Of a DNA stretch of 64,000 bases, positions 33,731 to 43,358 are shown in pieces. A program made the position numbers and the translations under genes. The notes beneath the pieces were generated by a model. The model searched no databases. It saw only the letters and a program-made list of their open reading frames with translations, and was not told the DNA's origin. Each line of letters starts with the position of its first letter. The stretch's first letter is position 1. The stretch covers positions 1-64,000 of the forward strand of contig NZ_JAABNN010000022.1 in NCBI RefSeq assembly GCF_009928415.1, written 5' to 3'. The DNA comes from Bacillus sp. USDA818B3_A. GTDB taxonomy: Bacteria; Bacillota; Bacilli; Bacillales; Cytobacillaceae.

Positions 33731-33946
33731 ATGTCATTTAATCCGCCCGTCAAGATTGATACCGTAAGCGGAGGGGTCGTACAATTTGGAGGGGCGCTGT
33801 TTGTATCTCCGAAAAGTGTTTCTAAAACCGTTTTTGGTGCAGGGTCTTCCAATACTGGTGCACATGTGACAACAATCAGCGGGTGCAGTACAACCAACAC
33901 CGTTGATACCGATGTCATTGACCAGCCGATTGCTCAAGATATGTAA
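33731..33946 (+). CDS. GerPF/GerPA-like spore germination protein
   Basis: 71 residues, start ATG 33731 with AGGAAGGAT upstream. The composition (small, Gly/Ser/Thr/Val-rich, no Lys after the middle) and NPPVKIDTVSGGVVQFGGALFVSPKSVSK fit the GerPA/GerPF family. Those proteins sit in the spore coat and are needed for germinants to pass it. It is a lone copy, not part of a gerPABCDEF operon, like the other single GerPF-like proteins of Bacillus. Expression in the mother cell is inferred. Confidence 0.8.
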   Translation: MSFNPPVKIDTVSGGVVQFGGALFVSPKSVSKTVFGAGSSNTGAHVTTISGCSTTNTVDTDVIDQPIAQDM

Positions 33947-33958
33947 TATATTTAGGGA

Positions 33959-33992
33959 AAAGGGCACGGACCAAATACACGTGCCCTTTTTC
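33959..33992 (+). terminator. Terminator after the GerP-like gene
   Basis: AAAGGGCACG / CGTGCCCTTTTT stem with a T run, 13 bp after the stop codon. Confidence 0.85.
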
Positions 33993-34088
33993 CTATGTGG
34001 AAATAATTTTACAGTGAGGTTTGAACAATAAATTGCTATAGTAAATTAAAGAAAAGTTACTTTAGAAATGTATTGTGGGGGGACCATC

Positions 34089-37000
34089 TTGGTAAACGCA
34101 CTTGTTATTTTATTCATCGTTCTTCTTTTGATTATAGCCATAAAAATAATGATGGCAGTTGCCAGTGGTGTAACCATGCGGAAGCAAACAGAACGGGAAT
34201 TAATTGAAAGTGAGCACCGCTATCGCAGTTTAGTTGAAGTTTCGCCTAAGGCTATTTTAGTCTTTCAAAAATATAAAATTATTTATTCCAATCCGGCTGC
34301 GATGCATATGTTCGGTGCGGTAAGTGAAGATGAACTGCTTGGAAAAAGTATATTTGATCTCATTCATGTGGACAGCCGGGACGAATTGATTTTCTACCTA
34401 AAAAAACTATCGAAAAATGAGGCCGTGGCGATTCGAGAATATCAATTTCAGACATTGGATGGAAGAAATATCTTTGTCGAATCAGTTGGGGCCAATATTA
34501 TGTTTAATGGGAGCCCTGCACTGATGGCAGTTGGAAACGATGTCACCGAAAAAAAGAGCCTTCTGGGACAATTAAAAATAAACGAACAGCGTTATAAATC
34601 CTTATTTGATTACCACTCTGATGCTGTTTACTCCCTGGATTTAACAGGGAATTTTACAAGTGCCAACAGGATTTGTGAAACCGTTTCTGGTTATAGCCCT
34701 GAAGAACTGATGGATAAGAATTTTTCGGAACTGATTTATGAGGAAGATCTTGCTGAGACGGTAAGAATTTTTCATTTAACGATTCAGGATGGGGGAAGCC
34801 AGCAGAACAATAAATTTCGTCTCATCCGGAAAACAGGAGAAATTATTAATTTGGATACGACGACCATTCCGATTATTGTCGATGGACAAATCGTCGGAGT
34901 ATATGGGATTGCTAAAGATATTACAGGGCAAATAAAGAGCCAGGAAATGATTAAGCATCTGGCCTTTCATGATTATTTGACCGGGCTGCCAAATCGGAAT
35001 ATGTTAGAATCCATTCTCTCTAACGGATGTATGGCAGTAAAGGATATTGCCGTTTTATTTATCGATCTTGACCGGTTCAAGATTATCAATGACACGCTCG
35101 GGCACTCCATGGGGGATCAGCTTCTAAAAAAGGTGGCTGACCGGTTAAAAAATTCACTCACCGATAAGGATTTAATTTTTAGACAAGGCGGTGATGAGTT
35201 TATTGTTATTTTAAAAGATGCGGACAGGGAAAAGGCTGCTGCTGTAGCTAATCAAATCATCGATGCGCTGTCCACGCCGTTTAAATTAAATGCAACCGAA
35301 GTTTTTTCCTCTCCAAGCATTGGAATCAGTTTAGCCCGGGAAGATGGTGAAACGGTCGAGGCACTGATTAAACATGCAGATTTTGCTATGTATCAGGCCA
35401 AAAAGGCAGGGAAAAAGACCTATCGTTTTTACTCTTGCATCAAGTACCAAGGAGATTTCAATCCATTGACAATGGAAATGGAACTTCATAAAGCGATCAA
35501 ACAGAAAGATTTTTACCTGTATTATCAACCAAAAGTGAATTTAAGAACAGGAAAAATGTTCGGTGTAGAAGCATTGATTCGCTGGAATCACGTCGATTGG
35601 GGGATAGTTGCACCCTCCAAATTTATTCCGATTGCAGAGGAATCGGGTCTAATCATTTCAATTGGAGAATGGGTTTTAAGGCAGGCGTGTACCCAAAATA
35701 AATCCTGGCAGGAAAAGGGATATCCTCCATTGGTGATTTCCGTTAATCTATCCGCCCTTCAGTTCTCTCATCCAGGAATCGTTTCAACAATTGAAAAAGT
35801 CCTAAAGGAAACTGGGTTGGATCCGCAATATTTAGAACTTGAGATTACAGAAAGTATGACTATTGATATTGAACATACGATTTCTACTTTGCACGAATTG
35901 AAAAAACTGGGTGTTTCTATTAGTATTGATGATTTCGGAACGGGTTTTAGTTCGTTGAATTATTTAAAACAGTTTCCGGTGGATACCTTAAAGATTGATC
36001 AGTCTTTCGTGCGGGAACTACTAAATAATACTAATGACGACACCATTGTAAAAACGATTATCTCTATGGCACACCATCTCCAATTGAAAGTGGTGGCTGA
36101 GGGGATTGAGACTAGGGAGCAATTAGTCTTTTTGCAGCAGCATCTTTGTGATGAGGGACAAGGTTATTTCTTTAGTAACGCCCTTTCTGCTGAAAAATTG
36201 CCTGAAGCATGGAACGGGATTGAACGGCTTGTTTTGGAATTCGGTATTTCACAGGACGTCAATGAACAAATGTGGGCAGAGGAATCCTATCGCATTGCCA
36301 GACAGGAATTACAGGATACCTTAAGCGGTCAGCAGGGATTGACGTTGAAATTTAAAGAAATCGACGGCCAGTTTATTCATACGTGGTGTGAGGGCAGCCT
36401 TTTATATAAGATGGGTATAACAAAGGATAGAATAGTAGGTAAGCAATTAGATGAAATTATTCCGTTGAAACACGCGATAGAGAAAGCTAAAATATACAAA
36501 AGAGCATGGGACGGCGAACAGAATTTATCCTATGAAGCTGAAGTCAATGGGGTTCATTATTTGGCTGCTTTAAGTCCGATTAAAAGATACGGAAAAGTAG
36601 TCGAGGTGATTGTTTCTTGCATAGACATCTCTTCATTAAAAATAACCGAAAAGGCACTGCGCGAAAGCCGGGAAATGTATCGATTAATGGCCGAAAATAT
36701 GACTGATTTAATTACGATTTTTGATACGACAGGAAAAGTAATCTATGCTTCTCCTTCCCATAGCACCATTCTCGGACTTCCATCTAGTTATTATGAAGGC
36801 AGGACGTTTGTTGCTGATTTAGCGCCAGGAGATCAAGCTGATTTTCCAGCTATTATAAATGTAATCTCAAAGAAAAAGCAGTCATATCATCTTGAATTTA
36901 ACATGTCTGGCAAGGATGGCACTTACAAGTTATTTAAGTCCATGTTGACCCCTATATTGGATAAGGATGGAGAAGTTAAGCATATTATCGGTGTGGCAAG

Positions 37001-37091
37001 GGATATCACCGACATGAAGAAAGCTGAAGCATTGGCATGGCAGATTGGAACAGGGGTCCATTCTGAGAGTCATCATCGTTTACTATTATAA
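34089..37091 (+). CDS. Membrane PAS-GGDEF-EAL-PAS c-di-GMP protein
   Basis: About 1000 residues. TTG 34089 is preferred: GTGGGGGGA lies 5 nt upstream, while ATG 34068 has no ribosome binding site. One N-terminal membrane segment (ILFIVLLLIIAIKIMMAV). Then two PAS domains (about 35-160 and 165-285), GGDEF (about 295-450, RQGGDEFIVIL, no RxxD inhibitory site), EAL (about 465-705, with GVEALIRWN, EITESM, DDFGTGFSS, TLKIDQSF, VVAEGIE) and, unusually, two further PAS domains after the EAL (about 725-975). Both catalytic domains look intact. The C-terminal sensors could control the phosphodiesterase. Monocistronic. Confidence 0.85.
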   Translation: MVNALVILFIVLLLIIAIKIMMAVASGVTMRKQTERELIESEHRYRSLVEVSPKAILVFQKYKIIYSNPAAMHMFGAVSEDELLGKSIFDLIHVDSRDELIFYLKKLSKNEAVAIREYQFQTLDGRNIFVESVGANIMFNGSPALMAVGNDVTEKKSLLGQLKINEQRYKSLFDYHSDAVYSLDLTGNFTSANRICETVSGYSPEELMDKNFSELIYEEDLAETVRIFHLTIQDGGSQQNNKFRLIRKTGEIINLDTTTIPIIVDGQIVGVYGIAKDITGQIKSQEMIKHLAFHDYLTGLPNRNMLESILSNGCMAVKDIAVLFIDLDRFKIINDTLGHSMGDQLLKKVADRLKNSLTDKDLIFRQGGDEFIVILKDADREKAAAVANQIIDALSTPFKLNATEVFSSPSIGISLAREDGETVEALIKHADFAMYQAKKAGKKTYRFYSCIKYQGDFNPLTMEMELHKAIKQKDFYLYYQPKVNLRTGKMFGVEALIRWNHVDWGIVAPSKFIPIAEESGLIISIGEWVLRQACTQNKSWQEKGYPPLVISVNLSALQFSHPGIVSTIEKVLKETGLDPQYLELEITESMTIDIEHTISTLHELKKLGVSISIDDFGTGFSSLNYLKQFPVDTLKIDQSFVRELLNNTNDDTIVKTIISMAHHLQLKVVAEGIETREQLVFLQQHLCDEGQGYFFSNALSAEKLPEAWNGIERLVLEFGISQDVNEQMWAEESYRIARQELQDTLSGQQGLTLKFKEIDGQFIHTWCEGSLLYKMGITKDRIVGKQLDEIIPLKHAIEKAKIYKRAWDGEQNLSYEAEVNGVHYLAALSPIKRYGKVVEVIVSCIDISSLKITEKALRESREMYRLMAENMTDLITIFDTTGKVIYASPSHSTILGLPSSYYEGRTFVADLAPGDQADFPAIINVISKKKQSYHLEFNMSGKDGTYKLFKSMLTPILDKDGEVKHIIGVARDITDMKKAEALAWQIGTGVHSESHHRLLL

Positions 37092-37100
37092 CCTTTATAA

Positions 37101-37138
37101 AAGAAGAAGACTTTCTAATCTGGTCTCCTTCTTTTTTT
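37101..37138 (+). terminator. Terminator of the large GGDEF-EAL gene
   Basis: AAGAAGAAGAC / GTCTCCTTCTT (one mismatch) followed by TTTTTTGA. Confidence 0.7.
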
Positions 37139-37203
37139 GAGCTCTGGAGGAAGTCTAACAAATATATCAGTAAGAGTGAGATAACTAAGCTTCAGCTGTA
37201 TTC

Positions 37204-37229
37204 AAAAACCCCTTGAAAAAGGGGTCTTT
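37204..37229 (-). terminator. Terminator of the EamA transporter gene
   Basis: ACCCCTT / AAGGGGT with a short loop, directly behind the stop codon, with five T on the minus strand after the stem. Confidence 0.75.
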
Positions 37230-37232
37230 GTG

Positions 37233-38138
37233 TTAATTATATGTTTCTTCCTTAATTGCTTGTGGTATAGGCTTTTGCTTTTGAGTCAAAAAGAAAAAGA
37301 CCCCAAGTAAAACGAGCAGACCGCCAACGATTTGCCAACCTGCTAGATTTTCATGCAACAAAAAGAAAGCTAAAATTGTCGCACCAACGGGTTCCCCTAA
37401 GATACTCATCGAAATCGTAGTTGCATTGACATAGTTTAATAGCCAATTATTTATGACATGGCTCACTGTCGGAACAGTCGCAAGCAAAAGGAAAATCCCC
37501 CATTCTTTAGCGGGATAACCCATTACAGCAATACCTGCCGAAAGATTATAGATGGTAAGCACCACTGCTGCTGAGAGAAAGACGCAGAAACTGTACAGCC
37601 AATGGGAAACAGATTTAACCGTCGACTGACCGATTAAGAGGTAACCAACAACAGAAATAACACTTAAAAAGGAGAGAATGTCTCCCATGATCGCTCCCTT
37701 GCTTAACCCAAAGTCACCCCAGCCAATCATCATGGCACCAATAATCGCAATGCCCATCGTCATTAAGGCCGAAAGGGTCGTGCGTTCTTTATATAAAAAG
37801 AATCCGCCCACTAATGACACGATCGGTTGAAGCGCAAGGATAATCGTGGAGCTTGCAACCGTCGTTAATTTTAATGAACCAAACCAAAGAACAAAATGAA
37901 AAGCTAAAAAAAGGCCGGAAAAAAATAATAAAGTCCAATCTTTTTTTACAAACTTATTAAATTCTTGACGCTTTTTCCATACGATTGGCAGCATTAAGAT
38001 ACTGGCAAACCACATCCGGTACATGCTGAGAATCGAGGCCGGAGCGTCAGACCATTTTACAAAAATAGCCGAAAACGAGATCGCAATGATCGAAATTGTC
38101 AGCGGCAGGGCAAAGGATCTAGAACCTTCCTGTTTCAT
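37233..38138 (-). CDS. EamA (DMT) family transporter
   Basis: 301 residues with ten membrane helices in two five-helix EamA halves (about 8-140 and 150-288). Typical residues: SAIFVKWSDAPASILSMYRM near the start and ILGEPVGATILAFFLLHENL in the second half. RhaT/YdcZ-like drug-metabolite carriers export amino acids or small metabolites, and the substrate here is unknown. The C-terminal tail is cytosolic and short (QKQKPIPQAIKEETYN). Monocistronic, followed by a terminator. Confidence 0.85.
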   Translation of the reverse strand: MKQEGSRSFALPLTISIIAISFSAIFVKWSDAPASILSMYRMWFASILMLPIVWKKRQEFNKFVKKDWTLLFFSGLFLAFHFVLWFGSLKLTTVASSTIILALQPIVSLVGGFFLYKERTTLSALMTMGIAIIGAMMIGWGDFGLSKGAIMGDILSFLSVISVVGYLLIGQSTVKSVSHWLYSFCVFLSAAVVLTIYNLSAGIAVMGYPAKEWGIFLLLATVPTVSHVINNWLLNYVNATTISMSILGEPVGATILAFFLLHENLAGWQIVGGLLVLLGVFFFLTQKQKPIPQAIKEETYN

Positions 38139-38246
38139 GAGCTCCTCCTATATAGATAACTAAAGTTCAAACTCTTCCTATTATACTCGTGTTTCTTTAA
38201 CCTCTCAACGACTTTCCAAAAAGTAACCATATTATAAGCCGGTTTT

Positions 38247-38759
38247 TTACTCAACCGGCTTTCTTAATTTTTTTAAACTATTAAACGTACTCCTTATATA
38301 AAGGAAGAACAACAGATAAAGGCATAAGGTGAGAAGATAGACGGGGTAGGAGTAGGTGAATTTCCAGCCATAATAGGTGAACATATGAAATTTCAGACTA
38401 ATCCATTCAACCACCATGGCGATTAATGACCAGCCGAAAATATACCAAAAGAGCTGCCTGCCGTGAAGTGACCACTTATCGAGGCAGTAAATAAAAAAAT
38501 AGCCAAAAGGTGGGTAGATAAACCAGCCAATCCAATCGAACAACTCATACTCTGCATAGTCATTGATATCATAGGTATTATAGCTTATACCGGCTAAAAT
38601 GTGGTCGACGACTTGAACATAGCCCATTCCGAAGAGCAGGAGCATCAAGGTAATTGTGCGCGGAAATCTTTTGGGAAGTTTGATGATCAAAAGATAAGTA
38701 AGAATCAGCGAGAGGGTAATGAACCATTCGTTTGCATCAAATTGATTAGGCAGCAGCAT
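38247..38759 (-). CDS. CBO0543-like integral membrane protein
   Basis: 170 residues from the ATG at 38759. That start overlaps the stop of the upstream gene (TAATG), so the two are translationally coupled. Five or six hydrophobic segments. The pattern NEWFITLSL, KLPKRFPRTITLMLLLFG, YELFDWIGWFIYPPFGYFFIY and VEWISLKFHMFTYYGWK fits a Bacillales membrane family labelled CBO0543. Its function is unknown. It is the downstream member of a pair with 38759-39229. Confidence 0.65.
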   Translation of the reverse strand: MLLPNQFDANEWFITLSLILTYLLIIKLPKRFPRTITLMLLLFGMGYVQVVDHILAGISYNTYDINDYAEYELFDWIGWFIYPPFGYFFIYCLDKWSLHGRQLFWYIFGWSLIAMVVEWISLKFHMFTYYGWKFTYSYPVYLLTLCLYLLFFLYIRSTFNSLKKLRKPVE

Positions 38760-39229
38760 TAGTGCTTCAACTCCTTTAAGACTAATTTTCGAAAAAGAGA
38801 ATGAAGGTAGTAAGTGATCAAATAAATACACAGCCATTGTATCAAATCATAGGACCAATGCCAGTGATTATAGGTTAGTACCTTTGATAATTTTAACCCT
38901 TGTTCCAATCCAACGATGGAAAACACCGCTGCAAGTATAATAAGGACTTTTATAAACTTAATTTGGACTTTCCTGATATGATCCATACTACAGGCAATAA
39001 TTAACGGATATAAAACGATAAACGTAAGGTAAAAAGTAAACCGGGCAGAATTTGTAGTACCTAAGACAATCCTTTTATAATTTAGCATCAAAATGTCCAT
39101 CATATTGCTATCTAAATACATAACTAAAAGAAATATCATCATCAACTCGATGGTGTTTAGAATCTTTGGCCTTACTGTACAATAAATCACGGCAAGCAGA
39201 CTGATGGTGGAATAAATGGTTAAAGACAT
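38759..39229 (-). CDS. Integral membrane protein, partner of the CBO0543-like gene
   Basis: 156 residues, five hydrophobic segments (about 1-20, 25-45, 62-82, 90-108 and 120-145). No enzymatic motif. The gene overlaps the next by one base, so both proteins are probably made in equal amounts and may form a complex. The topology is similar to its partner, suggesting an old duplication. No function is recognised. Confidence 0.6.
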   Translation of the reverse strand: MSLTIYSTISLLAVIYCTVRPKILNTIELMMIFLLVMYLDSNMMDILMLNYKRIVLGTTNSARFTFYLTFIVLYPLIIACSMDHIRKVQIKFIKVLIILAAVFSIVGLEQGLKLSKVLTYNHWHWSYDLIQWLCIYLITYYLHSLFRKLVLKELKH

Positions 39230-39408
39230 AAAGTTCCCCTTTATTCGACATTTTCATTTATTATGTCCGAACTTTTGCTAACTTTTTCACAAAGGGGAGA
39301 AAAAGTTCCGCATTTCTTTTTTAAGTATTTGTATTTATTTGACAACATTTTTGGTACTATAGATGTAGTTTACAAAAGGTAAAGGACCAAAACAAAGGAG
39401 AGATTTTT

Positions 39409-40422
39409 ATGGCAATATTAGTAACAGGCGGAGCCGGCTATATCGGCAGCCATACCTGTATCGAGTTATTACAGGCAGGTCACGAGATTATCGTCGTGGA
39501 TAATTATTCCAACAGTAAACCAGAATCCTTACAACGTGTAAAAGAGATCACGGGTAAGGATGTTGCTTTTTATGAAGTGGACTTGCTGGACCGGGCAGGC
39601 CTTGAGAAGGTATTTGCGGAAAACAAAATAGAAGCCGTTATCCATTTTGCTGGTTTAAAGGCGGTGGGTGAATCGGTTTCAATCCCGCTTCACTATTATC
39701 ATAATAACATTACGGGAACCCTGATTCTTTGTGATGTGATGAAGCAATATGGCGTGAAGAACCTTGTCTTCAGTTCCTCTGCGACCGTGTACGGAATGCC
39801 TGAGCGTGTGCCGATTTCTGAGGATTTCCCACTTAGTGCGACAAACCCCTATGGCCGTACGAAATTAATGATTGAAGAAATATTAAGGGATTTATATGTG
39901 TCCGATCAAGAGTGGAGCATTGCACTATTACGTTATTTCAATCCAATTGGTGCCCACGAAAGCGGACGAATAGGCGAAGATCCAAATGGAATCCCGAATA
40001 ATTTAATGCCTTTCATTACTCAGGTGGCCGTTGGAAAATTGAAGCAATTGCAGGTTTTTGGCAATGATTATCCAACAGTCGATGGCACAGGTGTCCGCGA
40101 TTATATTCATGTGGTCGATTTGGCTAATGGTCATTTGAAGGCACTTGAAAAAATTCTGCCTGCCACTGGTGTGGAGGCATATAATCTTGGAACGGGTACG
40201 GGTTATAGTGTACTTCAGATTGTCCAAGCTTTTGAAAAGGCTGCTGGAGTTGATATCCCTTATAAAATTGTTGATCGCAGACCGGGAGATGTGGCTGTTT
40301 GCTACGCTGACCCATCAAAGGCAAAAAATGAGCTGGGCTGGACGGCTGCTAAGGGAATTGAGCAGATGTGTGAAGACTCATGGAGATGGCAGAAGAATAA
40401 TCCGAATGGGTATGAGGATTAG
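39409..40422 (+). CDS. galE: UDP-glucose 4-epimerase
   Basis: 337 residues. Rossmann start [17 protein letters not shown] (NAD binding), [10 protein letters not shown], the catalytic triad SSSATVYG.. and [10 protein letters not shown] (Tyr-x3-Lys), [18 protein letters not shown], and C-terminal GRRPGDV-like [14 protein letters not shown]. It interconverts UDP-glucose and UDP-galactose for galactose use and envelope polysaccharides. A second, shorter paralogue lies at 51004-51975. Followed 21 bp later by a GNAT gene, with which it may be cotranscribed. GGAGAG ribosome binding site. Confidence 0.92.
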   Translation: MAILVTGGAGYIGSHTCIELLQAGHEIIVVDNYSNSKPESLQRVKEITGKDVAFYEVDLLDRAGLEKVFAENKIEAVIHFAGLKAVGESVSIPLHYYHNNITGTLILCDVMKQYGVKNLVFSSSATVYGMPERVPISEDFPLSATNPYGRTKLMIEEILRDLYVSDQEWSIALLRYFNPIGAHESGRIGEDPNGIPNNLMPFITQVAVGKLKQLQVFGNDYPTVDGTGVRDYIHVVDLANGHLKALEKILPATGVEAYNLGTGTGYSVLQIVQAFEKAAGVDIPYKIVDRRPGDVAVCYADPSKAKNELGWTAAKGIEQMCEDSWRWQKNNPNGYED

Positions 40423-40443
40423 TAAGCTGGCAGGTGGCGTTTT

Positions 40444-40920
40444 ATGCTGATAAAATTAGATGATCTTTCCGGACCGGAAGTAAGGGAATTGATTCGCGAG
40501 CATTTACACAGTATGACATTGCATTCTCCGCCTGAGAGTATCCACGCGCTAGGAATTGAAAAGCTGTGTGCTCCAGGGGTTACTTTTTGGAGTGCTTGGG
40601 ACGATTCGGATTTACTTGGATGCGGGGCGTTGAAAGAGCTTGACCGGATGCATGGGGAGATCAAGTCAATGCGCACCTCTTCGCATCACCTGAGGAAGGG
40701 TGTCGCTAGACGGATGTTGCAGCACATAATCGATGAGGCCAAGCTGCGCGGCTATCGGCGTTTGAGTCTGGAAACAGGGTCTATGGATGCTTTTATGCCT
40801 GCAAGGGATCTGTATGTTAGTTTTGGCTTTCAATATTGTGAGCCGTTTGCCTATTATACGGAAGATCCCAATAGTGTATTTATGAAGTTAGAAATATCTT
40901 CAAAGGGTTTAACCCTTTGA
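40444..40920 (+). CDS. GNAT family acetyltransferase
   Basis: 158 residues. GNAT fold with motif A HHLRKGVARRMLQHIIDEAK (the acetyl-CoA loop R-x2-G-x-A), preceded by the strand GALKELDRMHGEIKSM and followed by LSLETGSMDAFMPARDLYVSFGF. It is similar to PanZ/YpfE-like N-acetyltransferases of unknown substrate. AGGTGG 8 nt ahead supports the start. It probably shares the galE transcript. Confidence 0.85.
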   Translation: MLIKLDDLSGPEVRELIREHLHSMTLHSPPESIHALGIEKLCAPGVTFWSAWDDSDLLGCGALKELDRMHGEIKSMRTSSHHLRKGVARRMLQHIIDEAKLRGYRRLSLETGSMDAFMPARDLYVSFGFQYCEPFAYYTEDPNSVFMKLEISSKGLTL

Positions 40921-40923
40921 AGC

Positions 40924-40957
40924 AAAACCCGCCACAGAATAAGTGGCGGGTTTTCTT
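40924..40957 (+). terminator. Terminator after galE and the GNAT gene
   Basis: AAAACCCGCCAC / GTGGCGGGTTTT perfect 12-bp stem followed by CTTTG, 4 bp after the stop codon. Confidence 0.9.
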
Positions 40958-41093
40958 TGTTTTATATGACTTAAAAAGGATCCATAAAAACGAAACGGAT
41001 AGTAAAGAGTCTTACAGGTAAAAATACGAATGAATTAGATTTCAGGACTTATAACATGCATACCATATATATTTGAAATGTTGGGGGACTATA

Positions 41094-41582
41094 ATGAAAC
41101 AAAAGTGGAAAATGTATCTATTGCTCATTCTGCCTTGGTTATCCTTATTTAAGTTTGGTAAATCTTCCTTCATTCGCTTCTTGCCTACGATTGTCTTTAG
41201 TGACTTGCTTATTGCGTTAATAAGCGAGCTATCCAGGGAATTTAAATGGTGGAAAGTGAAAAATCCAATTTTCCCAAAGTTGGCAACCGATGTATCATTT
41301 GTATTTGGTCCATTTACGATCCTAAACTTATGGATTTTCAAATTAACGTACAAAAGATTCTGGCTTTATCTTTTGACTAATATTTTTGCTGACTACTTAT
41401 TTGCTTATCCTATAAGCACCATAGCAGAAAAATTAGGAATATATAAAATGGTAAAAATGAGCCGCAAGCAGCTCTTTTTTCTAAGTGTTGTGGTAGCGAT
41501 TGTTAATTACTTTTATCAGTTCTTAGTTATTGAACCGCTAAGAAAACAAAAAACGGTTTGTCAAAATACCCAAGATAAATAA
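41094..41582 (+). CDS. Hypothetical membrane protein
   Basis: 162 residues from the ATG at 41094, with GGGGGAC 6 nt upstream. Four or five hydrophobic segments (about 6-22, 28-48, 70-92, 98-120 and 130-150), with basic loops between them (RKQLFF, RKQKT). I do not recognise the family. Motifs such as PTIVFSDLLIALISEL and ADYLFAYPI suggest a Bacillales-specific integral membrane protein. A bidirectional terminator follows. Confidence 0.65.
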   Translation: MKQKWKMYLLLILPWLSLFKFGKSSFIRFLPTIVFSDLLIALISELSREFKWWKVKNPIFPKLATDVSFVFGPFTILNLWIFKLTYKRFWLYLLTNIFADYLFAYPISTIAEKLGIYKMVKMSRKQLFFLSVVVAIVNYFYQFLVIEPLRKQKTVCQNTQDK

Positions 41583-41618
41583 AAGCAGATGACGTGTTGA
41601 TTACGTCATCTGCTTTTG
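41581..41618. terminator. Bidirectional terminator
   Basis: AAAAGCAGATGACGT / ACGTCATCTGCTTTT is a nearly perfect 15-bp stem, AT-rich at both edges, between a plus-strand and a minus-strand gene. Confidence 0.9.
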
Positions 41619-41640
41619 CCTTTGGCTCGTCAGCTTTGTC

Positions 41641-42855
41641 TTATTCTACTTCTACTTTGTTCTCTCGTGCCTCAGCAGCGTAAACGCCTTTTGACGCGAT
41701 AAAGCGCTGAATTCGTTTCAGTGCTTCCTGGAGATGTTCCATGGAGGCAGCGTAACTGCAGCGAATATAGCCTTCACCACTTTCTCCAAAAACATGACCC
41801 GGCACGACAGCCACTTTTTCCTGCATTAAGAGTTCCTCGGCAAATTGTTCAGAGCTTAAGCCGGTTGCACGAATGGATGGAAATACATAAAAAGCGCCGC
41901 CAGGATTGTGACAATCGAGGCCCATCTGATTCAGTGTCTGCACCATGTAATTTCGTCTGCGCCGATAGCTGTTGCGCATGGATATGACTTCATCATAAGT
42001 ATTACGAAGAGCCTCAATCGCGCCATGTTGAAGCATATGCGGTGCACACATGGTAGTATATTGGTGGATTTTTAACATCACTCCGACTAATTCCTCAGGT
42101 CCGGCAAGGAAACCTAAACGCCAGCCGGTCATGGCAAATCCTTTGGAAAAACCATTAATTAGAATGGTACGCTCATACATGCCTTTGATCGCTGGCACAC
42201 TGCAAAACTCTTCATCATAGGAAAGTTCGGCGTAAATCTCATCTGAGACCACAAGCAGGTCATGCTTACGAATGACTTCGGCGATTTCGACAAGTTCCTT
42301 CTTGGTAAGCATACTTCCGGTCGGATTGTTTGGTGAGCACAAAAGGATCGCTTTTGTTCTTGGTGTAATGGCAGCCTCAATCTGCTCTGGTGTTACTTTA
42401 AATCCGTTTTCTGGAGACGTAGAAACCGGGACTGGTTTCCCGCCTGCGATCGCCACGAGCGGTCCATAGGAAACGAAGGCAGGTTCAACTATTAAGACCT
42501 CATCGCCTTGGTTTAGAATGGCACGAAAGGCGAGATCAATCCCTTGGCTTGCTCCAATTGTAACGATGACTTGATTTTTCGGATTATAGTGAACGCCAAA
42601 TCTCGTATCTAAGTAGTTGGTGATTTCTTCCCGCAATTCAAGCAGACCTGCGTTAGCTGTATAAGAGGTGTAGCCTTGTTCAAGTGATAAAATCGTTGCT
42701 TCGCGAATGCTCCACGGGGTGGTGAAATCCGGTTCACCGACACCGAGTGAAATGACTCCTTCCATGCTTGCGGCAAGGTCGAAAAACTTTCTTATCCCCG
42801 AAGGCTGCAGTTCTTTGGCGGTTTGGGAAAGATAGTGGTCAAGCTCGTGCCTCAT
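41641..42855 (-). CDS. Class I/II PLP-dependent aminotransferase
   Basis: 404 residues. The PLP lysine lies in the NGFSKGFAMTGWRLGF motif (about residues 234-249). Other fold I marks: GVGEPDFTTPW (39-49), NPTGSM and VSDEIYAELSYD. It is closest in pattern to B. subtilis YugH/PatA-type aminotransferases acting on alanine, aromatic or diaminopimelate-like amino acids; the substrate is not defined. It overlaps by 4 bp the upstream Lrp-type gene, giving the yugH-yugG arrangement known from Bacillus. Confidence 0.88.
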   Translation of the reverse strand: MRHELDHYLSQTAKELQPSGIRKFFDLAASMEGVISLGVGEPDFTTPWSIREATILSLEQGYTSYTANAGLLELREEITNYLDTRFGVHYNPKNQVIVTIGASQGIDLAFRAILNQGDEVLIVEPAFVSYGPLVAIAGGKPVPVSTSPENGFKVTPEQIEAAITPRTKAILLCSPNNPTGSMLTKKELVEIAEVIRKHDLLVVSDEIYAELSYDEEFCSVPAIKGMYERTILINGFSKGFAMTGWRLGFLAGPEELVGVMLKIHQYTTMCAPHMLQHGAIEALRNTYDEVISMRNSYRRRRNYMVQTLNQMGLDCHNPGGAFYVFPSIRATGLSSEQFAEELLMQEKVAVVPGHVFGESGEGYIRCSYAASMEHLQEALKRIQRFIASKGVYAAEARENKVEVE

Positions 42856-43358
42856 GGTGTAACCACCATCCTGCGGTCTTTGTCATCCGTCCCATCATGA
42901 AAAATAACTCCATCATGTTTGTATTTTTTTAACATGAAATGGGTGGTGGTAGAAATGACATTTTCGATCGTCGATAACTTTTCAGAAACAAATTGAGAGA
43001 TTTGAATCATCGATTTTCCTTCGACGGTGATCGACAGGTCGTATGCACCGGACATTAGGTAAAGCGATGACACCTCTGGGAATCGGCTAATTCGCTGGGC
43101 AACCTCATCAAAGCCGACACCGCGTTTTGGTGTCACTTTGACATCGATCATCGCGATGACGTTTTCCTGGCCTTCGACTTTGCTCCAATCGATTAAGGTT
43201 GGGTAGCTCATGATAATTTGTGCTTGTTCTAATTTTTCGATGGTGGATTTTACGGTTTCTTGACTGCACATTGCCATAAGCGCGATCGATTCGACAGGTA
43301 ATTTATGATTTTCTTCAATAATTTTTAAAATTTCAAGTTCCTCATTGCTAAGCTGCAT
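42852..43358 (-). CDS. Lrp/AsnC family regulator
   Basis: 168 residues. N-terminal helix-turn-helix (about 5-55: LEILKIIEENHKLPVESIALMAMCSQETVKSTIEKL) and the C-terminal RAM/AsnC ligand domain (about 70-150, with DVKVTPKRGVGFDEVAQRISRF and SLYLMSGAYDLSITVEG). Such proteins sense amino acids. It lies directly before and overlaps the aminotransferase gene, matching YugG in B. subtilis. It probably regulates this two-gene unit. Confidence 0.88.
   Translation of the reverse strand: MQLSNEELEILKIIEENHKLPVESIALMAMCSQETVKSTIEKLEQAQIIMSYPTLIDWSKVEGQENVIAMIDVKVTPKRGVGFDEVAQRISRFPEVSSLYLMSGAYDLSITVEGKSMIQISQFVSEKLSTIENVISTTTHFMLKKYKHDGVIFHDGTDDKDRRMVVTP

Noticed and set aside
33364-33918. 184-residue ORF opposite fxsA and the GerP-like gene
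   Set aside because: Overlaps two clear genes on the other strand, has no ribosome binding site and no family features.
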